Origin: Thermodesulfobacteriota bacterium
Lineage (GTDB): Bacteria; Desulfobacterota; Thermodesulfobacteria; Thermodesulfobacteriales; Thermodesulfobacteriaceae
Length of the DNA stretch: 5,539 nucleotides
Direction: 5' to 3'
NCBI GenBank assembly: GCA_003641645.1
Contig: QNAZ01000064.1
Coordinates: 1-5,539, forward strand
A program made the position numbers and the translations under genes. Positions within the stretch are counted from its first letter, which is position 1, and each line of letters begins with the position of its first letter. Positions 1-5,539 of this stretch are shown here, one piece after another. The notes beneath the pieces were generated by a model. It was not told the DNA's origin. It ran no database searches and saw only the letters and a program-made list of their open reading frames with translations.

Positions 1-1998
1 TACTTCTCCTGCAAAACCAATTTTTTGATTATTCATATATAGATCAAAAGAAGCTCCTCTTTTAAGAAATGGTTCAGAAGAATAAGGTTTAAAGTTTATA
101 TCAATTCTTAGAAAATCAAAAAGTGCAGATAAATAGCCTTTTAAGTCATAAATATCAAATTTTCTCAAATCTTCATACCATACCTCATTATTAGCATTTC
201 CCATAAGTAAAATTCCTAAATAAAGTGGTTCTTTTGCTAAAAGATTTTCAGTTGGAAAAAAAACTTTACCTATCTCAAATATTTTAAGAGAGGTTATTTC
301 TCTAAAAAAATTGAAACAAGCTGTTTCTATAAGTCCTGGAAGTAAAGAAGTTCTCATAACTGATTGTGTTAAAGATAAAGGATTGGAAATCTCTATGAAT
401 TTTAGTCTCTGATCCTCTTTATTTAAGTTAAGTTTTTTCAATGATTTAGGATCTATGAAACTATAAGTAATTACTTCAGAAAATCCTAAGGATTTTAAGA
501 TATCTTTAAGTTTTTTTTCAAATTTTAAACTTTTAGAAGAACTTTCAGAATATAAAATACTTTTTGGAAAGGTGGAAGGAATTTTTTCATATCCATAAAT
601 TCTGGCAACTTCTTCTATAAGATCCTCTGGTATTTTAATATCTTGACGATAAGAAAAAGGGGTTACTTGGAATCCATTTTCAGTTTTTTTAACTTGACCA
701 ATTTTATTTAAAATTTTCTCTACTTCTTCTGAAGGAATTGAAAATCCAAGATATTTGATAAGTTTTTGATTAGGAAGAAAAATTTGAGGAGAAATAAATG
801 GCTTAGGATAGATATCTACTATTTCAGAATATGCTTCTGGATCAGCAATTTTTAAAATCAATTCACTTGCTCTTAATAATCCTAAAATAATTCCTTCTGG
901 ATCTACATTTCTTTCAAATCTATAAGAACTTTCTGTAGTGATTCTGTGCCTTTGAGAGCTTTTTCTAATTCTTTTTGGATTAAACCAAGCAGATTCTAAG
1001 AATATATCTTTTGTATTTTCAGAAACTCCAGATTCTTCCCCTCCCATAATACCTGCAAGAACCATTGCCTTTTCAGCATCAGCTATCACAAGATCTTCTT
1101 CCACAAATTCTCTTTCTATTCCATCTAACATTAGAAGTTTTTCTTTAGGATAAGCTTTTCTTATAAAAATTGTTTTTCCTTTTATTTTTCCCCAATCAAA
1201 AGCATGAAGAGGTTGTCCTACTTCTAAAAGAACATAATTAGTTATGTCTACAATATTATTAATAGGTCTAAGACCACAAAGCCAGAGTCTTTTTTGAATA
1301 TAGAAAGGACTTTCTTTTACTTTAATTTTTTTAAAAAATCTTCCTGCATATCTAAAACATCCATCTTTATCTAAAATTTCTATTCTTCCTGGAAATTTTT
1401 CTCCGAATTTCAAAGATTTTTCAAAATTTGGGAAATTTAATTCCCAAGATGTGAGAGTGTGTAGTTCACGTGCTACTCCAAGAATAGAAAGAAGATCTCC
1501 TCTATTTGGAGTTATAGCTAAATCAAGCACAAATTCAGAAATACCTAAGATTTTATAAATAGACTCACCAAGAGGGGAATCTTCAGGAAGAATCAAAAGC
1601 TTATCTTTTTTCTCACCAAGTCCTGCTTCATAAGGAGATAAAAACATTCCATATGATTTGTAGTTTTTAATAGATTTTATTTCTACTTTTTCAAAGCTAA
1701 AAGTTAAACTTTCAGGTTTAGCAAGTCCAACTATTAAATTAGGTTTTACTTGATTTTTAGCAGTTGTAAGAACAGAAAATGTTTCTTTTCCATCTGTTAC
1801 TTTACAGATTACTAAATCTTTAAACTCTTTGGGTTCAAAAATTTCTAAAATTTTTACTGCTATTAGCTCTCCAAGATTTTCATAAGGATTTTCTATAGCT
1901 TCTACTTCAACCCCTCCCATAGTAAGAATTTCTGCAATTTTTTCAGGACTTGCTTTCAATTCAATGAATTCAGAAAGCCAGCTAATAGGAATTTTCAT
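1..1998 (-). CDS. pheT: Phenylalanine--tRNA ligase beta subunit, partial (C-terminus cut by window edge)
   Basis: This is the beta subunit of the cytoplasmic (alpha-beta)2 enzyme that charges tRNA-Phe; it supplies the editing site and tRNA contacts. I translated 666 open codons from ATG at 1998 with no stop. Bacterial PheT is usually near 800 residues, so roughly 120-140 are missing, including the C-terminal FDX-ACB anticodon-binding domain. In order: N-terminal MKIPISWLSEFI; an EMAP-II/OB-like tRNA-binding domain at about 40-150, ending in the SYGM signature near 115-118; the B3/B4 region with TPNRGDLLSILGVARE (163-178), CFRYAGR (214-220), VDITNYVLLEVGQPLHAFD (250-268) and the AGIMGGEESGV stretch (315-325); a B5 domain with RQDIKIPEDLIEEVARIYGY (451-470); and the catalytic-like core with MRTSLLPGLIE (548-558) and IFEIGKVF (573-580). 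It lies 8 nt after pheS, and its Shine-Dalgarno overlaps the pheS stop. Identification is secure. Confidence 0.97.
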   Translation of the reverse strand, partial: MKIPISWLSEFIELKASPEKIAEILTMGGVEVEAIENPYENLGELIAVKILEIFEPKEFKDLVICKVTDGKETFSVLTTAKNQVKPNLIVGLAKPESLTFSFEKVEIKSIKNYKSYGMFLSPYEAGLGEKKDKLLILPEDSPLGESIYKILGISEFVLDLAITPNRGDLLSILGVARELHTLTSWELNFPNFEKSLKFGEKFPGRIEILDKDGCFRYAGRFFKKIKVKESPFYIQKRLWLCGLRPINNIVDITNYVLLEVGQPLHAFDWGKIKGKTIFIRKAYPKEKLLMLDGIEREFVEEDLVIADAEKAMVLAGIMGGEESGVSENTKDIFLESAWFNPKRIRKSSQRHRITTESSYRFERNVDPEGIILGLLRASELILKIADPEAYSEIVDIYPKPFISPQIFLPNQKLIKYLGFSIPSEEVEKILNKIGQVKKTENGFQVTPFSYRQDIKIPEDLIEEVARIYGYEKIPSTFPKSILYSESSSKSLKFEKKLKDILKSLGFSEVITYSFIDPKSLKKLNLNKEDQRLKFIEISNPLSLTQSVMRTSLLPGLIETACFNFFREITSLKIFEIGKVFFPTENLLAKEPLYLGILLMGNANNEVWYEDLRKFDIYDLKGYLSALFDFLRIDINFKPYSSEPFLKRGASFDLYMNNQKIGFAGEV

Positions 1999-2001
1999 TG
2001 G

Positions 2002-2008
2002 ATCTCCT
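2002..2008 (-). promoter_or_regulatory. Ribosome binding site of pheT overlapping the pheS stop
   Basis: On the minus strand the sequence reads AGGAGAT, with AGGAG ending 5 nt before the pheT ATG. The TAG stop of pheS shares bases with this site, so a ribosome finishing pheS is delivered onto the pheT start. This fits translational coupling of two subunits needed in equal amounts; the coupling is inferred. Confidence 0.8.
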
Positions 2009-3020
2009 ATTTGAAGCTTTGTAAAAACATTAGATGATTTTCAAAAAACATTCTTATATCTTCTACTCCATATCTTATCATAGCAATTCTTTCTATTCCC
2101 AATCCAAAAGCAAATCCTTGCCAGATGTTAGTGTCATAATTAACAGCTTTGAAAACCTCAGGATGAACCATTCCTGCTCCAAGTATTTCTACCCATCCAG
2201 CTTCTCCACAAACTCTGCATCCTTTTCCATGGCAAATTACACATTCTATATCCATCTCTACACTTGGCTCAGTAAAAGGGAAATAACTTGGTCTAAACCT
2301 TACTTTTGTTTTTTCTCCAAAAATTTCTTTTGCAAAATAAGTTAAAATCCCTTTTAAATCTGTAAAACTTACATCTTCATCTACCATTAATCCTTCTATT
2401 TGATGAAACATAGGTGAATGTCGGACATCAGCATCACAACGATAAACTTTACCAGGCGCAACAATTCTTAAAGGTGGTGTTCTTTCAAGCATTGCTCTAA
2501 TTTGCATGGGAGAGGTATGAGTTCTTAATAAAGCCCCATTTTTAAGATAAAAAGTTGCTTGCATATCCCTTGCAGGATGCCAGTCAGGAATATTTAGAGC
2601 AGTAAAATTATAATATTCGGTCTCTATCTCAGGACCTGTGACTACCTCAAAACCAAGTCTTGAAAAGATTTCACAGAGTTCATCAATAATCTGAGAAATA
2701 GGATGAAGAGTTCCAACAGAAGGGAATCTACCAGGTAAAGTAAGATCTAATCCTAAATCTTTATCTTCTTCCTTAAAAAGAATCTCTCTTTCTTTTGATT
2801 TTAACTTTTTTTCTAATTGACTTTTTAGCTCATTAAGTTCTTTTCCTAATCGTTTTTTTTCTTCTAAAGGAAAATCTTTAAGAAGTTTAAGATAAGAAGT
2901 TATTTCTCCTTTTTTGCCTAAATACTTAATTCGAAACTTTTCTAATTGAGAAAGACTTTCTATTTTTTCAAAACTTTCCCAGATTTCCTTTTTAAGTTTT
3001 TCTATCTCCTCTAAGATCAT
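2007..3020 (-). CDS. pheS: Phenylalanine--tRNA ligase alpha subunit
   Basis: This is the catalytic alpha subunit of Phe-tRNA synthetase, a class II enzyme that activates phenylalanine with ATP and transfers it to tRNA-Phe in the cytoplasm. It has 337 residues against 327 in E. coli. Residues 1-85 form the charged helical N-terminal arm (coiled coil, with KYLGKKGEIT at 32-41) that contacts tRNA. Motif 1 is around 103-135 (GTLHPISQIIDELCEIFSRLGF), followed by DWHPARDMQATF (146-157). Motif 2 includes LLRTHTSPMQIR (164-175) and the VYRCDADVRHSPMFHQIEG stretch (192-210). FPFTEPSVEMDIEC (247-260) opens a four-cysteine loop (C260, C263, C268, C271) that is common in bacterial PheS. Motif 3 is FAFGLGIERIAMIRYGVEDIR (303-323). 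The ATG start matches family N-termini, but the 13-nt gap after rplT contains no Shine-Dalgarno, so initiation may depend on coupling to rplT. Confidence 0.98.
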   Translation of the reverse strand: MILEEIEKLKKEIWESFEKIESLSQLEKFRIKYLGKKGEITSYLKLLKDFPLEEKKRLGKELNELKSQLEKKLKSKEREILFKEEDKDLGLDLTLPGRFPSVGTLHPISQIIDELCEIFSRLGFEVVTGPEIETEYYNFTALNIPDWHPARDMQATFYLKNGALLRTHTSPMQIRAMLERTPPLRIVAPGKVYRCDADVRHSPMFHQIEGLMVDEDVSFTDLKGILTYFAKEIFGEKTKVRFRPSYFPFTEPSVEMDIECVICHGKGCRVCGEAGWVEILGAGMVHPEVFKAVNYDTNIWQGFAFGLGIERIAMIRYGVEDIRMFFENHLMFLQSFK

Positions 3021-3033
3021 TTCAGATTAAAAA

Positions 3034-3390
3034 TTATTGCCATTGTGCTTTGGCAACTTCTACTAATTTAGAAAAAACTTCAGGTTCACTAATAGCTAAA
3101 TTGGCTAAAATTTTTCTATCAAGCTCTATCCCTGCTTTTTTTAATCCTCCTATAAATTTACTATAATTTAATCCATTAAGTCTTGCTGCAGCATTAATTC
3201 TTATTTGCCAAAGTTTTCTAAAATCTCTTTTTTTCTGCTTTCTATCTCTGTAGGCATATACTAAAGCTTTTTCAACAGTTTCCTTAGCTCTTCTAAAAAC
3301 GTTTTTTCTTTGTCCCCAATACCCTTTAGCCATTTTTATTATTTTTTTATGTCTTCTTCTTGTTTTAAAACCACCTTTTGCTCTTGGCAT
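3034..3390 (-). CDS. rplT: 50S ribosomal protein L20
   Basis: L20 binds 23S rRNA early in assembly of the large ribosomal subunit; in E. coli and Bacillus it also represses its own operon. The protein has 118 residues, the usual full length. The basic N-terminal extension begins MPRAKGGFKTRRRHKK, followed by the family signatures AKGYWGQRKNVFRRA (21-35), YAYRDRKQKKRDFRKLW (45-61), RINAAARLNGLNYSKFI (64-80) and LDRKILANLA (90-99). The ATG is preceded by a strong Shine-Dalgarno. It follows rpmI by 38 nt and precedes pheS by 13 nt, the conserved bacterial order. No L20-binding leader is recognisable in the short gaps, so autoregulation here cannot be judged from sequence alone. Confidence 0.98.
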   Translation of the reverse strand: MPRAKGGFKTRRRHKKIIKMAKGYWGQRKNVFRRAKETVEKALVYAYRDRKQKKRDFRKLWQIRINAAARLNGLNYSKFIGGLKKAGIELDRKILANLAISEPEVFSKLVEVAKAQWQ

Positions 3391-3395
3391 AAAAA

Positions 3396-3401
3396 CCTCC
3401 C
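3396..3401 (-). promoter_or_regulatory. Ribosome binding site of rplT
   Basis: The minus strand reads GGGAGG, ending 5 nt before the rplT ATG at 3390. This is close to the AGGAGG consensus and fixes the start of the L20 gene. It lies in a 38-nt gap that is otherwise A+T-rich. Confidence 0.8.
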
Positions 3402-3428
3402 TTCTTTAAGAAATATAAATAAGAAGCA

Positions 3429-3635
3429 CTAAAACTTATAGGGAATACATTTTTTTATACGAGAATAATAACCTGAAAAAAGCTCCTTTTCTTTTTTAAG
3501 ATGTCTTTTTCTTTTTCTACTTTTTTTTCTTAATAAGTGACTTTTTCCAGATTTTCTATGCATAATTTTTCCTGTAGCTGTAATTTTAAATCTTTTTGCT
3601 GCAGACCGATTAGTTTTTATTTTCTGTTTACCCAC
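3429..3635 (-). CDS. rpmI: 50S ribosomal protein L35
   Basis: L35 is a small, very basic protein of the large ribosomal subunit. The 68 residues match the usual length of about 65. The sequence begins MGKQKIKTNRSAAKRFKITA, continues through GKIMHRKSGKSHLL (22-35), and has the dense basic run KKSRKRKRHLKK (37-48) typical of the family. It ends in IKKCIPYKF, which corresponds to the usual IKRLLPY-type terminus. The start codon is GTG at 3633-3635: it has a good Shine-Dalgarno 5 nt upstream, and the next in-frame Met is residue 25, too late for an intact protein. The stop is TAG. In most bacteria infC lies directly upstream; here panB does, 31 nt away. Confidence 0.96.
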   Translation of the reverse strand: MGKQKIKTNRSAAKRFKITATGKIMHRKSGKSHLLRKKSRKRKRHLKKEKELFSGYYSRIKKCIPYKF

Positions 3636-3640
3636 TTTTA

Positions 3641-3647
3641 CACCTCT
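3641..3647 (-). promoter_or_regulatory. Ribosome binding site of rpmI, fixing a GTG start
   Basis: The minus strand reads AGAGGTG, which pairs with the GAGGTG part of the anti-Shine-Dalgarno complement, 5 nt before GTG at 3635. A second GTG inside this motif is followed at once by an in-frame TAA, so it cannot be the start. The site lies in the 31-nt panB-rpmI gap, which holds nothing else recognisable. Confidence 0.75.
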
Positions 3648-3666
3648 TCCAAAAAATTTTACAATT

Positions 3667-4515
3667 TCAACACTTTACACCATTTTTAATTTGTTTCAAC
3701 ACATCTTTAGAGATTTTAAAACTCTCTTTTTCTGATGGAAAACTTCTATTCTTACAATCTTTTATATATTCTTTTAAAGCTTTTTTAAAAGCTTCATAAC
3801 CATTAAAATAAGTTTTTACAAATTTAAGACGTATTTCAGGATAAAGTCCCACTACATCATGAAAAACAAGTATCTGACCATCTGTATAAGGTCCTGCCCC
3901 TATTCCTATAGTTGGAATATTTACTTTTTCTGTAATAATTTTAGCAAGTTCTGCAGGAACACATTCAATAATAATACCAAAAGCACCAGCTTCTTGTAAA
4001 ACTATAGCATCCTTTAATAATTTTTGTGCTTCATCTATTGTTTTACCTTGAACTTTTAATCCTCCTAATTCCATGCTTCTTTGAGGAGTAAGACCAATAT
4101 GAGCTAAGACAGGTATACCAACTTTTACTATAGCTGAAACAATTTCAGCAACCTCCTCTCCTCCCTCTACCTTTACTCCGTGACATCTCCCTTCTTTTAC
4201 AAATCTTCCAGCATTTAAAATAGCATTCTCTTTAGAAACTTGATAAGACAAAAAAGGCATATCTCCTATACGAATAGTATTAGGAGCTCCTTTACTTACT
4301 GCTTTACAAAAAAGAAGCATTTCTTCCATTCTTATAGAATAAGTATCTTTATGTCCTAACATCACCATAGAAGCAGAATCACCTATTAAAATAAAATCAA
4401 AACCAGCCTCTTCAGCAAGCTTTGCAGATATATAATCATAAGAAGTAATAGCAACTATTGGTTCTTTACCTTTTTTTTCTATTAAACTATATGGACTTAA
4501 TTTGAAAAGAGACAC
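3667..4515 (-). CDS. panB: 3-methyl-2-oxobutanoate hydroxymethyltransferase (ketopantoate hydroxymethyltransferase)
   Basis: PanB transfers a hydroxymethyl group from 5,10-methylenetetrahydrofolate to 2-oxoisovalerate, giving ketopantoate, the first committed step of pantothenate and CoA synthesis. It is a soluble (beta-alpha)8 barrel enzyme. The 282 residues compare with 264 in E. coli; about 16 extra lie at the C-terminus. Visible motifs are ITSYDYISAKLAEEAG (23-38), ILIGDSASMVMLGH (42-55; D46 and S47 correspond to the metal- and substrate-binding GDS), GDMPFLSY (84-91; D85 is a metal ligand), GVKVEGG (113-119), AHIGLTPQ (138-145), IIECVPAELA (182-191; E184 corresponds to catalytic E181 of E. 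coli) and PTIGIGAGPYTDGQILVFHD (201-220). All key residues are present. The start is GTG inside the end of ruvB (19-nt overlap), set by a perfect Shine-Dalgarno. No panC or panD is visible in the window. Confidence 0.97.
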   Translation of the reverse strand: MSLFKLSPYSLIEKKGKEPIVAITSYDYISAKLAEEAGFDFILIGDSASMVMLGHKDTYSIRMEEMLLFCKAVSKGAPNTIRIGDMPFLSYQVSKENAILNAGRFVKEGRCHGVKVEGGEEVAEIVSAIVKVGIPVLAHIGLTPQRSMELGGLKVQGKTIDEAQKLLKDAIVLQEAGAFGIIIECVPAELAKIITEKVNIPTIGIGAGPYTDGQILVFHDVVGLYPEIRLKFVKTYFNGYEAFKKALKEYIKDCKNRSFPSEKESFKISKDVLKQIKNGVKC

Positions 4516-5498
4516 GAAAGTTCCTCCTTATAAGAAATATTAAATTTTTCTTTTAAATAAAGATATCCTTTTTGAGTAAGGATTCTTCCTCTTTTTGTGC
4601 GAGCTATCAATCCTAATCTTATTAAAGCTGGTTCATAAATAGTTTCAAATTCTTCAGGGGTTATATTAGCAGAAAGTGCAAGAGATGAAACCCCTACTGG
4701 TCCACCATTAAATTCTTTATAAAGTGTTAAAAGGCATTTTCTATCTTCAGGAGTTAGTCCCCATTCATCAATATCAAGAAGCTTTAAAAACTTTTCAAAC
4801 TCTTGAGAAGAAACTTTTAATAACTTTTTATTTGAAAATTTAGAATTGAGAAGGACAAACTCTCTTAATCTTCTTATCAAATTTAAAGCCTGTCTTGGTA
4901 TCCCTTTAGATGCTTTAGCAAGTTTAAGAGCAGAATCTTTTCCTATCTTAAGCCCCCAACTTTTACTTACTTCTATGATAATATCTCTTAACTCCTCATC
5001 TTTATAATAATCCAACTTAAAAATTAGCTGAAATCTATCTCTAAGAGGAGCTAAACAAAGGCTTGGTTTATTAGTAGCACCTATTAAGGTAAATTTGGGA
5101 AGATTAAGTCTTATAGTTTTACCAGTGTTTCCCTTCCCTATTACAATATCTAAAGCAAAATCTTCCATAGCAGTATAAAGAATTTCTTGGCAAGGTTTTG
5201 ACATTCTGTGAATTTCATCAATAAAAAGAATATTTCCTTCTTTTAAATTAGTAAGAATTGCAGCTAAGGTTCCAGTTTTATCAAGCACAGGACCAGAAGT
5301 TATTTTTAGATCTCTTTTTAATTCATAAGCAATAATTCTTGCTAAGGTGGTTTTCCCCAATCCTGGAGCACCAATAAAAAAAGTATGAGGGAAAATATCA
5401 TTTCTTTTTTTTACAGAAGAAATATAAACAGAAAGTTCTTCCTTTATTCTTTTTTGCCCTATAAATTCAGTAAGAGTATAAGGACGATAATATATCAT
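4497..5498 (-). CDS. ruvB: Holliday junction branch-migration helicase subunit RuvB (divergent)
   Basis: RuvB is the AAA+ ring motor that, with RuvA, drives branch migration of Holliday junctions in recombinational repair. It has 333 residues, near the family norm of about 335-350, but the N-terminus starts right at RPYTLTEFIGQ and the C-terminus is longer. Visible are Walker A GAPGLGKTT (43-51), TSGPVLDK (67-74), Walker B LFIDEIHR (91-98), AMEDFALDIVIG (110-121), PLRDRF (151-156) holding the arginine finger, sensor-2-like GIPRQALNLIRRLREF (199-214), and a C-terminal winged helix with GGPVGV (265-270), EPALIRLGLIARTKRGR (289-305) and LTQKGY. Several positions differ from usual RuvB signatures: A44 for Pro, T77 for Asp, NTGKT for PAARS at 124-128, NKPSL for TRAGL at 143-147, and Q157 for Gly. 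In-frame TAA directly precedes the ATG, so no longer N-terminus is possible; no Shine-Dalgarno is visible. Confidence 0.93.
   Translation of the reverse strand: MIYYRPYTLTEFIGQKRIKEELSVYISSVKKRNDIFPHTFFIGAPGLGKTTLARIIAYELKRDLKITSGPVLDKTGTLAAILTNLKEGNILFIDEIHRMSKPCQEILYTAMEDFALDIVIGKGNTGKTIRLNLPKFTLIGATNKPSLCLAPLRDRFQLIFKLDYYKDEELRDIIIEVSKSWGLKIGKDSALKLAKASKGIPRQALNLIRRLREFVLLNSKFSNKKLLKVSSQEFEKFLKLLDIDEWGLTPEDRKCLLTLYKEFNGGPVGVSSLALSANITPEEFETIYEPALIRLGLIARTKRGRILTQKGYLYLKEKFNISYKEELSCLFSN
4523..4530 (-). promoter_or_regulatory. Ribosome binding site of panB inside ruvB
   Basis: The minus strand reads TAAGGAGG, a perfect match to the Shine-Dalgarno consensus, 7 nt before GTG at 4515. It lies within the coding sequence of ruvB, where it encodes part of Tyr-Lys-Glu-Glu near the RuvB C-terminus. 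It settles the GTG start of panB, since the next in-frame Met is residue 50, beyond the essential GDS motif. Confidence 0.85.
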
Positions 5499-5508
5499 TT
5501 AAAGAATT

Positions 5509-5536
5509 ATTATATAAAAATTCTATGAATATACAA
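5509..5536 (-). promoter_or_regulatory. Possible sigma-70-type promoter for the operon
   Basis: On the minus strand a perfect -10 hexamer TATAAT (5509-5514) lies 16 nt downstream of TTGTAT (5531-5536), a weak 3-of-6 match to the -35 consensus. The -10 box ends 10 nt before the ruvB ATG, so a start 6-8 nt downstream would leave a 5' leader of only a few bases. Such A+T-rich DNA yields chance TATAAT matches easily, and an upstream gene could instead read through into ruvB. The remaining bases to the window edge hold nothing else I can identify. Confidence 0.35.
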
Positions 5537-5539
5537 GAA

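Noticed and set aside
2034..2345. A 103-codon plus-strand reading frame beginning MIFKKHSYIF
   Set aside because: It lies wholly antisense to the well-conserved 3' half of pheS, has a Ser/Tyr/Phe-rich composition typical of antisense reading, and resembles no family I know.
3391..3428. Small inverted repeat (CTTCTT with AAGAAG, 14-nt loop) just before the rplT Shine-Dalgarno
   Set aside because: The stem is only six mostly A-U pairs with a long loop, too weak to call a terminator or regulatory hairpin in such A+T-rich DNA.
3636..3666. Search for an L20/IF3-type autoregulatory leader before rpmI
   Set aside because: Only 31 nt separate panB and rpmI and they hold just the ribosome binding site; no stem or pseudoknot can be supported.
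3999..4700. Possible frameshift or truncation at the panB-ruvB junction
   Set aside because: Both proteins are complete with all key motifs, and the overlap is explained by a perfect Shine-Dalgarno and a GTG start.
5510..5539. Possible tail of an upstream gene (minus-strand frame ending LYIHRIFI then stop)
   Set aside because: Nine codons to the window edge with no recognisable motif; cannot be told from chance.

Overview
This 5.5-kb window is a tightly packed, single-direction gene cluster. All six recognisable genes read on the minus strand, so transcription runs from right to left in the order ruvB, panB, rpmI, rplT, pheS, pheT. The DNA is very A+T-rich, with G+C near 30% in the line I counted. 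The proteins are rich in Lys, Glu and Ile and use AAA and AGA codons heavily. Together with bacterial-type PheS/PheT, L20 and L35, this suggests a low-G+C bacterium, plausibly a thermophile such as a Thermodesulfobacterium-like or Aquificales-like organism. That assignment is an inference and is not secure; nothing in the window is a taxonomic marker I could score.

Layout from right to left. At 5499-5539 there is a short A+T-rich leader with a possible promoter whose -10 box lies only 10 nt from the ruvB ATG. Next come ruvB (4497-5498; Holliday-junction branch-migration motor), panB (3667-4515; first committed step of pantothenate/CoA synthesis), rpmI (3429-3635; ribosomal protein L35), rplT (3034-3390; L20), pheS (2007-3020; Phe-tRNA synthetase alpha) and pheT (1-1998; beta subunit, cut by the window's left edge). 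ruvB and panB overlap by 19 nt. The other gaps are 31, 38, 13 and 8 nt, which strongly suggests one operon. No stretch over 50 nt lacks a gene, and I see no RNA gene, CRISPR array, insertion sequence or terminator.

The rpmI-rplT-pheS-pheT block is the classic bacterial translation cluster: two 50S proteins plus both subunits of the (alpha-beta)2 Phe-tRNA synthetase. The usual infC (IF3) just upstream of rpmI is absent, and panB and ruvB sit there instead. Two genes, panB and rpmI, start with GTG, each fixed by a clear Shine-Dalgarno sequence. pheS and ruvB have no visible Shine-Dalgarno.

I do not see a new biological system here. The points most worth a second look are the RuvB with several altered family-signature residues, the displaced infC, the possible leaderless start of ruvB, and an A8 tract in five of the six genes.
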